Source of the DNA: Botryosphaeria dothidea
Lineage: Eukaryota; Ascomycota; Dothideomycetes; Botryosphaeriales; Botryosphaeriaceae
Assembly: GCA_011503125.2 (NCBI GenBank)
Contig: WWBZ02000040.1
Coordinates: 3,596,001 to 3,660,000 of the forward strand
DNA: 64,000 nucleotides
Direction: 5' to 3'
Positions 12,700 to 22,786 of the stretch are shown piece after piece. The position numbers and the translations under genes were made by a program. Positions within the stretch are counted from its first letter, which is position 1. The number at the start of each line of letters is the position of its first letter. A model generated the notes under the pieces. It saw only the letters and a list, made by a program, of their open reading frames with translations. It ran no database searches and was not told the DNA's origin.

Positions 12700-14395
12700 G
12701 TTCCACAACGCTGCCACTTGGAAGGCTTGGTCGACTTTGAAAACATTGACGGTGCCAGCCGTGGGCCGTGGGGGAGCTTTTTACTGCTTTGGAATAGTGG
12801 GAGAGCGTGAGATAATCCTTCCGATTCTAATATATAGTGCTCACACATCCAGGGTTATCTTACGCATTGGTGCTATCACCACAGTCATTGCCATTGCTAT
12901 CGACCATTTCTCATAGCTCCTCATTGGATATGTGAAAAGAGTGGATTATGTTGCAAGTAGTGAGGCGACCATATCATCCGCTCGAAGCTACTCCCGGGGA
13001 CAGGTCATCACTGTGGAAGCGATGCCCGTGGAAATGGGTCCGGGCAAGTATTATGCAACATGAATTTCTAGAACTTTACCGACTTGTGACAGTCCATGCG
13101 GGAGCTGATCTTTCTATGCAATCGGCGGTTGTATACGGATTGTCCAAGTCAGTCGAGGAGTCAGCACAGCAAACGCCGTTCAATTGCCCATCAGGCAATT
13201 GCACTTGGGATCCATTTGAATCTTTGGCAATATGCAGTGCTTGTACTGATTTATCCATCAATCTAACAAAAAATGGATCCGAGGGAGGCCTATGGTATGT
13301 CTTGGACGAAGCCAACGGAGTTGCACTGGGAGCGAAGGAGGGAGGGACAACGTTCAGTCTCCCGAATGGACTCTTCATCGACAATGTACTTGGGTTTGAC
13401 GGAGTTAACTAGCTCTACCGTGACAGTGGAAGCCGATATGGTGGGGTTTTCATGGTCGCACTCGGCACAGGAAACTCCTCGAGGACTTGTGCCTTCCAGA
13501 GTCTGGACGCACTCATTTGGTCAATGACTATCCTGATATTACGGCCGAATCCCTCGGACGCCTCGGCTACCTGGCCAAATGTCCCCCTGGAGGCCTCGGA
13601 ATGTGGCTTGTATTTTTGTGTGAAGACTTATAAGCCCACATTACAAAACGGAGACTTACAAGAAACGGAGACGGTTCACTCTAACCTCTCTCATGATTCA
13701 CAGAAAATAGTCTCACGTCAGGTTACCATGTCAATATCTCGCAAACCACGGTTGATGGCATTAGCAACTTTTTCAACAATTCATTCACCGCAAACCAAAG
13801 GACGTACAATGACCGGATAAACGGGTGGTATGTTCTTGCCGGACAAAAGCAATTTGTACCCAGTACAATACAGCAATTCTGGGAGAGTCCAGATCTTCAG
13901 AGAACCTTCGAGTCTATCGCCAGGAGCATGAGCAACGCTATCCGAGCCACCAGTGATAACCGAGCTATTAAATTTGGCAAAAATGGAGTCTTGACAACGT
14001 ACTACCGCATCGCATGGCCCTGGATTCTGTTCCACTGCGTCGCGATCACTGCGGGCGCCATCTTCCTTGTCCTCACCATGCTCCGCACACGACAGTCTGG
14101 GGTGCCCATCTGGAAGTCGAGCTCCTTGGCCGTCTTATCTCGGGGACCTTACGTAGGGGAGCTGTTGGATGGAGCAATCACGATTTCAGCTTTGGCGGAC
14201 AAGGCAGCCACGCAAGGCGCACGGCTTCTGGGACGGGAGATCAACAGAGGTGAAGTTTCTCCCGCCATAGATGGTCTTGCGTTCGGCTTACCAGGAGCAG
14301 AGGAATCGAGCGTTGAACTGCGGGTATTAGAAATGGAGATAGGGCCGAGATCCATATCTTCTTCGTCATCCCTCACCTATGTCAGAGATGACTGA
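12700..14395 (+). pseudogene. Broken DUF3176 integral membrane protein gene
   Basis: DUF3176 proteins are ascomycete membrane proteins of unknown function. Fragments in family order but different frames are visible: a Ser-Arg-Gly-Pro-Trp-Gly motif at about 12760-12780 (frame 1); the Leu/Ile-Ala-Ile-Asp hydrophobic segment ending at 12913 (frame 2); a Cys-rich stretch with Asn-Cys-Thr-Trp at about 13170-13260 and a Glu-Cys-x-x-Tyr-Phe-Cys motif at about 13600-13620 (frame 3); and a C-terminal membrane helix at about 14010-14080 (frame 2) ending at 14395. TAG stops at 12914 and 13410 interrupt otherwise matching frames, the first where the family has Gln, plus a TGA at 12807. At least three frame changes lack plausible splice sites. 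N-terminal helices were not found. Gln-to-stop changes fit RIP-type C-to-T mutation, an inference. Confidence 0.75.
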
Positions 14396-14428
14396 GACTT
14401 GACAGACCATTACGAGTCTGGTATGATC

Positions 14429-14910
14429 AGGGTGGCGAACGTCACGTCAGACGACTCGTCAACGGCTCGTTGACGGAGATTCTGCCGTCCGTCACCGTCA
14501 TAAGTAACCCGCCGTCCGTTATCGTCAGTAAGAGGCATAACGAGTCGTTAACGAGTCGTTGACGATAGACGACGGATAGCTATATATTTAATAAGTCATT
14601 TAACTTATATCTAAAGATTATAAGATATCATATACAGAAAGATATGAGAGGACCTAGAAAAGATCTTACTTTATACGTATTAAGCCCTAGATAACTAAAA
14701 GTTAAATAAGTCTTTAGTAGTAAGAAATTAGTATAGTAGGTGACTATCTTTCCCTAATAAATTTAATACTATAATTAAGTAGGCGCCATATATCGTCACG
14801 TCACCCTTAACGGTGCTTAGTCGGCGTCCGTCCGTCCTCGTTATACCTTGGGCGGCGTCCGTCACCGTCAGAGGGTTATGACGTGACGAGACGAGACGTC
14901 CGCCACCCTA
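14429..14910. mobile_element. 482-bp MITE-like DNA transposon with terminal inverted repeats and 9-bp target duplication
   Basis: The left end reads AGGGTGGCGAACGTC and the right end, reverse-complemented, TAGGGTGGCGGACGTC, so the termini are inverted repeats of about 15 bp with one mismatch and one extra base on the right. The direct repeat GGTATGATC flanks it at 14420-14428 and 14911-14919. Inside, CG-rich subterminal arms carry many copies of short CGTC/GTTGACG-like words, including a shared CCGTCCGTCACCGTCA-like block near both ends, around a very AT-rich core (about 14580-14785). There is no open frame, so it is non-autonomous. A 9-bp duplication is typical of Mutator-like elements; that assignment is inference. 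It lies 33 bp after the DUF3176 pseudogene stop. Confidence 0.85.
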
Positions 14911-14919
14911 GGTATGATC

Positions 14920-15460
14920 TTACGGCCAAGAGATCGTGCGCAGACGTATCAAACTCGAAGAGGTCTGCTCTTGAGCAACAAGGAAACGGTAGTGGGATAT
15001 TTGAGGCAAAGTTGCTGTTGAGGTCAGTCAGGTCAATCAAGCGAATATATCTTGATACTCTTATGAGACAGTTGCGTCCGGATGAGTGCTTCCACTCCCC
15101 ACCGTAAGGAGTCCATTTTGTGGTCCCTTTAGCTGAGAGAAACACTTGCGACGCCAGTCCGCACAAGCCGAACATGAGCAGCACTGTAGTATTTTGGCGT
15201 TCCATATGTAGCGGAACTTTCATTGGACTTATTCCAGAGGCGCCCGTAAGGTTTCAGCTTCGAAAAGGTCAAAGTAGGGCTTGGTCAGTTCTGCTCATTC
15301 ATTTGTTCGTTGCTCTTTCAGAAAGGCCATTTCATCCAAGGGAATTCATTCCTATATCAATATTCACATAGCTGCGCTGAGAAGGCAGCGACCGCATCGT
15401 AGTACTCCAACCCAATGCCTGCATGTGCTGCACAAAATCTAAAACAAAACAACTACCCAC
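14920..15460. other. Intergenic gap between transposon and permease gene
   Basis: Ordinary sequence from the right target duplication to the permease stop codon. Short frames (under 115 codons) only; no repeat, RNA gene or coding match recognised. It includes the permease 3' flank. Confidence 0.45.
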
Positions 15461-17262
15461 TCAAGCCTCCACGACATGTTTCGTATCATCCCCAAGCACA
15501 GCCTCATCATGCTTATCTCCACCAGCACTGCCAACCTGGCCCACCTTGGTGGCCTCCAGCACCTCCAACCCCTCGTCGATCTTGGGGCCGCGGTAGTTCT
15601 TGCGGCCGTCGAAGATCCACGTGATGCCGCTGATGATGATGACGATGGCGAAGACGACGATGCAGTAGTTCATGTTGGTGCCGGTGACGGGCAGCTCGGG
15701 CGGGAAGACGAAGAGGACGCTGGTGATGGTGACGTAGGCGACGCCGAGCTGTGGTTGGGAAGCTTCGTTAGTACGACGTGTTGCTTGGTATCGGAAAGGG
15801 GTGGTTGGGAGAGGCAATTACATACCAAGTTCGCAAACCATGCGAAGGGCTCGGGCAGGGCGAAGCTGCGCGGCGGCAGCATCTTACGTCCGCGGAGGCA
15901 GTTGATAGCGATGGGCAGACCGTATGAGATGCCTAGGGCGACGACGGAGGCAGCGGTGATGGCGTTGAAGGCGCTGCTCGAGCCGAGGAAGATGCAGCCG
16001 AAAATGACAACCCAAGCTGTGGTGAAGAGCAAGGCGTTGAGCGGGACGTCGAGGCCGTGGTGCACCTTGGCGAGGTGACGAGAGAAAGGCAGACCTCCGT
16101 CACGTGCGAAGGCATACTAAAAGGTAACTCATCTCATGTTAGCTCGCCTTATTATTTTTTCATATTATGAATCAAGAAAGGAACAAGAATCGAAGGACTA
16201 ATAAGAATCAAAAAAGAGGAAAAACCAAAAAAAAAAAAACCTTACCACCATTCTCGAGCTAGCACACATGATACTCTGGGTCGCGAACAGCATGCAGACG
16301 AGAGGGAAGATGAGGAGGCAGATGGCGCCAGCGTGGGAGTTGGTGGCATTGAAGAGAATCTGCAGGAGGGGGCCAGCGGAGGAAGAGATGACATCATCGA
16401 TGTTACCAGCAACGAAGAGCAGAGAGACAAGGAACACAAAGCCGGTGAACGTGCCAATCGCGACGCAGTAGATCATGATCTTGGGGCCCTCGACAGAGGC
16501 GTTGGGGATTTCCTCGATCATGTGGGCGACGGCGTCGAAACCAGTCAGGCCAAGACCACCTTGGAGAAGACCAAGCAACCAAGCAATTCCATCAGGCCAG
16601 CCCGTCTCGTTGATGAAAGTGCGGAAGACAAAGTCTCCGGAAGAGTAGTTGGGAGAGGCGCATGCCAGAATGGTGATGCAAATGATGGCGAAGCCTGAAA
16701 TTGACCAAGAGATGGCAGCCTTGTTGACATAGGGCAAGGACGAGTTGGCAAAAGCATTGATGCAGAAGGCGAGGAGGTTGTATCCAATGTAGATGAGGAA
16801 TTGATGCCAAGCCTCGGCTTCGTAGTTGGGGTTCTGCAGGGAGATGACGCCAACAACCAGCTGACTACCCAGCAGACCACCGGTGCAGACCAGGGCAATC
16901 CAACCAAAGGTGTTAATCCAGCCGGTAACCCAACTCAGAGCAGGGACCCAAGCCTTCCAGCTGATGACGGCAACCCAGTGGTACTGGCCTCCGGCGGTGG
17001 GATATGCGGACAGAAATTCGGCTAGCGAGGCGGCCAGGCAGAGGTTGCAGACACCGGCAGTAATCAAACCCCAGACGACGGAAGTGGGACCGCCTGACGG
17101 CAGAGCCAGAGACAGGGAGGTCGAAAGAGCAGTCCAGGAATTGAGAATGGCGAAGGCAAGTCCCAGCATAGACAGGAAGGAGAACTGACGCTTCAGTTCA
17201 CCTTTGTGGCCCAGGGCCTCGAGCTGGAGCTCATCGGCAGTGAGTTCTTGAGAGGGCGCCAT
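15461..17262 (-). CDS. APC-superfamily permease, choline/GABA transporter-like
   Basis: Plasma-membrane amino acid/choline permease of the fungal ACT family (yeast Hnm1 and Uga4 are relatives). Minus-strand exons are 17262-16246, 16116-15826 and 15748-15461, with introns of 129 and 77 bp, giving 531 residues. I start at 17262 because the cytosolic N-terminus then matches relatives; the frame is open upstream but the extra residues are low complexity. About 12 hydrophobic helices are visible. Family signatures are the Gly-Gly-Pro after helix 1, the Ala-Gly-Gly-Gln-Tyr-His-Trp loop, and Ala-Arg-Asp-Gly-Gly across the first splice junction. The first intron carries a 12-nt poly-T run on the coding strand just after the donor. 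The substrate cannot be set from sequence alone; choline and GABA/amino acids are the leading options. Confidence 0.9.
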
Positions 17263-18232
17263 GCTGGGAAGCGCTTGCGGGGGATGGAGGAGGGAGGATT
17301 GGGGTGAAGATTGGGCTCCTCGGTTGAGAGAAGGTGGCAAGTAAAATAGCTGGTAAGGCAAAGGCGCCTTACGGCAGACGGGCGTTGATAGGCCCCCGCG
17401 TTCGGCGGTATGGGCGCTGTTTGTGTCTGGAGCTAGCGGATTTCTATCTGGGCCTTAGTGATGAAATTAGAAAGCTGTTACCAAACCTTTACGCGGCGCA
17501 CCAATCAGACTGGGACCGGGCTCCGCACAGTTGCCGCTTCGAGCAACGCGGCTCTCGAGGGTCGCGGAGAGGCGAGACTTGCGAAAGCCGTTCGATGCGG
17601 AGAGCGAGCACGGGATGCAGCAAGGTCGTCTGGGGACGAGATTTTCTGGGGCAGAGAGCTCGCTGACCTCACAGCCGGGCTCGCAGGGTCAGGCGGCGTC
17701 TGGAGAGTAACGTGCGGCCGGGAGGCTCGGCGCAACTGCAGCTTAGCTGCCGTCATGATCGTCGGGCTAGCCTGCTTGTATTGTCTTGGAAGGGTGCGGC
17801 CGCTTGTCACCGACGCATATCTCGGCGCCTGGCTGGTCGTGGGATGCGCCCCTGCAGCGAGGCGGTAGGGCTGGATTTGAGTTATCGTGACAGGACGGAG
17901 TGGTGCGCGGCTGCTCGCGGGTTGCGAGCTGGCCGGCAGCGGTCACGTAACAAGCTGACACAGGGCTTGGACGCGAAAGCTTGTGTGCGCCTCGCCGCCT
18001 TGACTTGCGCCCTGCGAAGAAATCGGCTGCGACGCCGAGCCGGCTCGTCACGTGGCTGCTTGGCCTGGCCTGCGACGCGCCCGGCCGCAGCAGAAACCAT
18101 CAACATCGGCATCTTCACTTCAGCGTTGGCCGTTGATCGCATATACATACCTACGCATATACCTGCTCGCCTCCGACACCGCTGTGCACGTGTCCGCTCG
18201 TCCGTAAGCCCTTTTCAGCTTGCGTGTTTCCA
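17263..18232. promoter_or_regulatory. Divergent upstream region of permease and phytase genes
   Basis: A GC-rich 970-bp gap between two divergent start codons. Two CACGTG palindromes, at 18049-18054 and 18187-18192, lie 184 and 46 bp upstream of the proposed phytase ATG. CACGTG is the core site of the Pho4/NUC-1 class of phosphate-starvation regulators, which fits the gene they precede, but also of many other bHLH proteins. No gene is supported in the gap. Confidence 0.4.
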
Positions 18233-20079
18233 ATGCTTGCCGCTAGCGAGAAGCCCCTGAAACAGGCCGTCGTCATGGAGGAGGAAGTCGAGCTGCTCGA
18301 CTCGGCACGGAGTAGCTTCGACGAGAGGCTGTCTGGTGGCGAAGGTGAGTCTTTCTGAACGCCCAAGGCGACGCAAGCTCTGTAAATTGCTTCTTGCCGC
18401 TTGCCCAATCGCTTCTCCGCGCCCTGCACGTGCGCCCGCATCTGTTTCTGCAGTTCCTGAATCGGAGCTGGCTAGATCAACACCTGCCCTTACCGGGTAG
18501 CTTCTCCCGTGATCATGCTGCCCCGTTCCGTTCGTTTCGCAATGCGACTCCACGAGTACAACGAGCTATAAAACGCGCTCTCCCGTTGAAACAATTTCCT
18601 TCCAACGTCGGGCCTCGCACTCTCACCATGTTCGCCGTGCTGCTCTTGGTTTTGGGGTAAGCAAGCTCGCCTACCCTTGTCTCCCCCCAATCAAGGTAAC
18701 TAATCTTCCCTTGTAGCACCGCCCTGTGGGCCAATGCCTCGTCCAACACGACTGTCACAAACTCGACCTCGTGTGACACGGTTCTCCATGGCTTCCAGTG
18801 CTCCCCCAAAACCTCTCATTTTTGGGGCCAGTACTCGCCCTATTTTGAGGTCCCCTCCGATATTTCTGCCGACATTCCCTCTCAATGCCAAGTCACCTTT
18901 GCCCAGGTTCTCTCTCGTCATGGCGCCCGTGACCCCACGGCCAGTAAGACTAAGGTGTACAATGCCACCATCCAGAAGATCCAGGAGAACTCGTGGTCTT
19001 TCGAGGGCAATGCTGCCTTCTTGCAGAATATCGAGTACACCCTCGGCGCTGACGAGCTCACTACCTTTGGCGAGCAGCAGCTCTACAACTCCGGAATCAA
19101 ATTCTACCAGAGATACGCCTCGCTTGCCCGCTCCAAGCACATGTTCGTCCGTGCCTCTGGCGAGTCTCGCGTTGTCGCCAGCGCCGAGCACTTCACCGAC
19201 GGCTTCCACAAGGCCATGCAGGACGACAAGTCGAACATGACCGGAGACTACCCCTACGACATTCTGACCATCAGCGAGGACGAGACCTCGAACAACACCA
19301 TGAGCCACGCCATCTGCACCGCTTTCGAGAACGAGGACGACGACATCATCGACGCCCGCGGCCAGGGCCCGTGGAACGAAATCTGGCTGCCCTCCATCTC
19401 CAGCCGCATCAACGACCAACTGCCCGGCGTCAACCTGTCGCAGGCCGAAGTCACCTACCTGATGGACCTGTGCCCCTTCTTCACCGTCGCCGACCCGGCC
19501 GGCCAGCTGTCCGACTTCTGCGGCCTCTTCTTCGACGACGAGTGGCAGCAGTACGACTACTACCAGACGCTGGGCAAGTACTACCACTACGGCGCCGGCG
19601 ACCCGCTCGGCCCCACGCAGGGCGTCGGCTACGTCAACGAGCTCATCGCGCGCCTCACCAACTCGCCCGTCGAGGACCACACCAGCACGAACTCGACCCT
19701 CGACGCGGACCCGGCCACCTTCCCCGTCGGCGGCGACCACGTCCTCTTCGCCGACTTCTCCCACGACAACGACATGACGGCCATCTTCTTCGCCCTCGGC
19801 TTGTACAACGACACGCAGCCCCTCAACAACACCAGCCTGCAGACGGCCGAGGAGAGCGGCGGCTACAGCACCTCGTGGAGCGTCCCGTTCGCGGCGAGGC
19901 TGTACGTCGAGAAGCTGGCGTGCGGCGGCGACGCGGACGAGTACGTGCGGTTCATCGTCAACGACCGCGTCGTCCCGCTCAGCTGCGCCGACGAGGATGG
20001 GAAGTGCAAGCTCGATGCGTTTATTGACACCCTGACGTTTGCCCGGTCGGGCGGGAATTGGTCGGCTTGTTGGGAGTAG
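18233..20079 (+). CDS. Histidine acid phosphatase, phytase-like, probably membrane-anchored
   Basis: Releases phosphate from phytate or other phosphomonoesters outside the cell or in the secretory system. Proposed exons are 18233-18344, 18476-18656 and 18717-20079 (551 residues); the 3' exon and last intron are firm, the first exon is a model. The catalytic Arg-His-Gly-Ala-Arg motif is at about residue 165 with nucleophile His166 (followed by Asp-Pro-Thr, where many phytases have Tyr/Phe-Pro-Thr), and the His-Asp proton-donor motif is at His447-Asp448. Ten or more Asn-x-Ser/Thr sites fit a secreted domain. A hydrophobic segment begins at Met89 (18628). If translation starts there the product is a 463-residue secreted enzyme with a short signal peptide; if it starts at 18233 it is a type II membrane protein with an acidic then basic cytosolic tail. 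Confidence 0.88.
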
Positions 20080-21457
20080 CTTGGTCTATCGGGGGATTGC
20101 CTGTTATAAAAAGTTGTATATCAATGATTTCATCGGCCTTTTTCTTGCGTGTTTTGTATGTGGGTGACGAGGGGATGCGGTCCTGATGCACGGGGCGTCT
20201 GTTGCGGTCTGGTACTCTGGCCCTTGTTCCTGTTGGCCTCAAGACCTACAGCGGGGTGCTTCAACCGGCGGTCAGCGCCGAACAGAACATTTCTAGTAAA
20301 AGGCCAAACAAAGGTCTAATCCAGACTCGTATGGGGAGTCGAAGTATTCGTCCGGATGGCTTTGTCCCTAAAATACAGTACAATTGCATCCGGACGAATG
20401 CGTCTGCTCCCCATGAGAATATTTTTGTTGGAGGCCGTTGCCGCTGACAGTCTCCTGCAGTACCCATTTGTACATCGTGACTGTCATAGTGTTCACCCAG
20501 CCTAATGCTTGTTGTCATTCCGATTGATGGTCTGGTAGATGGAGTAGAAGGGGGGTGGCGTGTCCGACACAGGAAAGGCGGATTCGATGGCGATGTGAGT
20601 TGAAGTGAAAGAATCTGACAAAGATAGGGGGTGGTATTTCCTCGGTCCATATGGAGCAATTGGAATGTCCATTGGTGGGGCTCATGAGGTGGTAAAGGGT
20701 TCGAGATGAGGTACGAGAAGGTCCAGAATGCGACTGCTGGTGGTGAGGAGCGCGGTGCCGTGGGGTTTGACACGTTTGGAGAAGGGATTGGCGCTGGAGC
20801 GACAGGAGAAGTGCTGGTGGAAAGAGGCGGGGTCGACACAGATATTGAAAGGGTAGGATGAGGTGCGAGCTGGTGGAGATGATTGATGCTGTGACAGGGA
20901 AATGTTGCCGGAAGGGTGGAAGATGGACATGGGCAAAGCGCTAAGTTTCCCAATGTAGACGTTACCAAATTAAGGAGCTCCAGCATCAAGGCTTGATCTG
21001 CCTGAAGCTTGCATCTAAGAATAAATCGGATCAGGCTTGTTCGGGGTCAAGAGACTGCCGAGGCGTCTTCGCTAGCGCCTTTTTGGAGGCCAAGAGAGCG
21101 GTGGCTCGTCGCGGATACACGACGCGGGAAAAGTCATCGTGAAGTTTATCCATGAGTCCTCCGTCTCCTCGTCGACTCACTACGCTCGGAGTGGGAAGCA
21201 GAGAGGGGGAAGGGCGGATTGCCCAGCATCCGTGCCACCCCAAGGTGAGTTGTTGTTTGTGGGGCTGTCTCCGGCGATCAGGCTACAACTCATCGCCCAG
21301 CATCCGCGTTTCATTCATCAGCGCGTCCTCCACTCAGACGAAAGCCTGAGGTTCACCAGGCCCCAGTTTCCTCTTGAGTCAAACGGCCACTCCCATCGCT
21401 ACCACCAGCCCCGGCACCGCCAGAAGCCATCTCTCGAATGCCGCAGAGAGCAGCACC
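20080..21457. other. Intergenic region with a long imperfect inverted repeat
   Basis: Holds the phytase 3' flank and the upstream region of the HET-tail gene. A minus-strand frame 20261-20986 (about 241 codons) is Pro/Ser/Thr-rich and looks like low-complexity chance reading rather than a gene. The inverted repeat at 20331-20414 is listed separately. No HET-domain sequence is visible upstream of 21458. Confidence 0.45.
20331..20414. repeat. 28-bp imperfect inverted repeat with 28-nt spacer
   Basis: The left arm 20331-20358 and the reverse complement of the right arm 20387-20414 match at 24 of 28 positions: 8 bp perfect at the outer end (ATGGGGAG) and 13 bp perfect at the inner end (ATTCGTCCGGATG). 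It could form a hairpin in DNA or RNA or be the remnant of a tiny inverted-repeat element. No target duplication was found around it. Confidence 0.75.
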
Positions 21458-22603
21458 ATGAAGGGCCGCCTGTCACGGACCTCGTCCACGTGCAGCCTCA
21501 TCCAGACGACGGTGGTGTCCGTCACTGACTCGGATGAGACGTGCCAGCCTCCTCCACAGCAACCGCGCCTTGAACGCGACGCGTTGGAGCTGGCCTGGTA
21601 TTCCACCGTGTCGGCCTATTCCAAGCTCACGAGCACCACCACCGCGCCGACGAAGGCTCCTACGACCGAGGACCGGCTGGCCGCGCTCTCCAAAGCGGCA
21701 GAGCTCTTCTCCAGAAAATTCCGTGAATCCCTCCTACTAAAACCGCGGCCACCATACTCCTGCTCCCCGCCCCAGTCCAGCCTCTACTGCGCCGGCCTCT
21801 GGCCCTCCCTCCTCCCGGAAAGCCTGCTCTGGTTCGCCGTCTACCCGGCCAAGCGCCTGCCGCCCGCCTCGGGCCCGTCATGGTCGTGGGCCTCGCTCTC
21901 CGGCGGCCACATCTACTGGGACGCGCAATGGCCGCGCGACCAGACGCCGTGGCCGCTCGCGCAAGAGGCCCGCGAGGTGCGGCACCTCAGCCAGAAGACG
22001 CTGCGCTTCCCGCGCCTCGACCGCAAGCTGCAGGTGCTGCGCGCGCGCTGCCTGCCGGCCGCCGCCACCGACCCGTTCGGCGCCGTGGCCAAGGGCGTCC
22101 TCCGCCTGCGCTGCTGCCTGTGCCCCGCGCTGCCCGTCGCCGCGGGGCCCTCGATCGTCGAGGATTCCTCCAGAGGCTTCGCGGACGGGACGTTCGGCAG
22201 CCGCGTCGGCGCGCGCGTGTGGCACGGCTGCATCGTCTACGACCAGCGCATGCGCAAGGCCGCCTTCGCGCACGGCGGCGCCGCCGCTGAGATGGCCGAC
22301 GGCGACTGGGTGGCGACGCAGCTGCGGGCGTGGGAGGACCTCGGCTGGCGCAACGACCACCTGAAGCTGCTGTTCGACTGCGGGCTGTCGGCCGACGAGG
22401 ACGCCGCCCGCAAGTACGAGGTGCTGTACTGCGTCAAGTTCTATGAGTACGCGCCCAGCAGCGTGGCGTGGGGCCACCACGACGGCTTGCTGGTGCGGCG
22501 GCGCGGCGGCGGCGCGAAGAACGAGTTCGAGCGCGTGGGCCTGTGGAAGTGCACGCGCGCGTCCATGTTCGATGACAAGTATCAGGTCATTAATCTTGTT
22601 TGA
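21458..22603 (+). CDS. HET-protein C-terminal region without HET domain
   Basis: The reading frame resembles the region that follows the HET domain in fungal heterokaryon-incompatibility proteins: a Trp-x-x-x-Val-x-x-Tyr-Ser motif, an Asp-Arg-Leu-x-Ala-Leu-Ser segment, an Ala-Gly-Leu-Trp turn and a Pro-Ser-Trp-Ser-Trp-Ala-Ser motif, all in family order. HET proteins control cell death on fusion of unlike strains. The first in-frame ATG is at 21458, giving 381 residues; the preceding frame starts only at a TTG. A Ser/Thr-rich leader of about 40 residues replaces the expected HET domain, and no HET motif lies in the kilobase upstream. The second half is strongly GC-rich at third positions. It may be a truncated relic or a gene that lost its effector domain; no internal stop is present. 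Confidence 0.65.
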   Translation: MKGRLSRTSSTCSLIQTTVVSVTDSDETCQPPPQQPRLERDALELAWYSTVSAYSKLTSTTTAPTKAPTTEDRLAALSKAAELFSRKFRESLLLKPRPPYSCSPPQSSLYCAGLWPSLLPESLLWFAVYPAKRLPPASGPSWSWASLSGGHIYWDAQWPRDQTPWPLAQEAREVRHLSQKTLRFPRLDRKLQVLRARCLPAAATDPFGAVAKGVLRLRCCLCPALPVAAGPSIVEDSSRGFADGTFGSRVGARVWHGCIVYDQRMRKAAFAHGGAAAEMADGDWVATQLRAWEDLGWRNDHLKLLFDCGLSADEDAARKYEVLYCVKFYEYAPSSVAWGHHDGLLVRRRGGGAKNEFERVGLWKCTRASMFDDKYQVINLV

Positions 22604-22786
22604 AAGAGAGAGAGGGAGGGACGGGAATGCTTTAATTTGCAAACAACTCGCACGATATGCTCGACAGAAAGACGAATATGGTATGTTATTGTCACGACAC
22701 TGATACAAAGCTAACCGTCACCAGCCCCTGACGGCCCATGACCTTCCCGTTCCGGTTCTCGCTAGACTTTCGGCTTCCTCATTTTC

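Noticed and set aside
13048..13092. An intron that would rescue the DUF3176 frame change
   Set aside because: GTATTA...CAG boundaries exist, but joining them leads into a TGA in the wrong frame, so it does not restore the gene.
18700..19764. A 354-codon minus-strand frame antisense to the phytase gene
   Set aside because: It is a compositional shadow: Val/Gly/Asp-rich, caused by GC-biased third positions of the phytase exon, with no family motif.
20261..20989. A 242-codon minus-strand frame between phytase and HET tail
   Set aside because: Pro/Ser/Thr low complexity, runs through the inverted repeat, no motif, and starts only near a TTG/ATG by chance.
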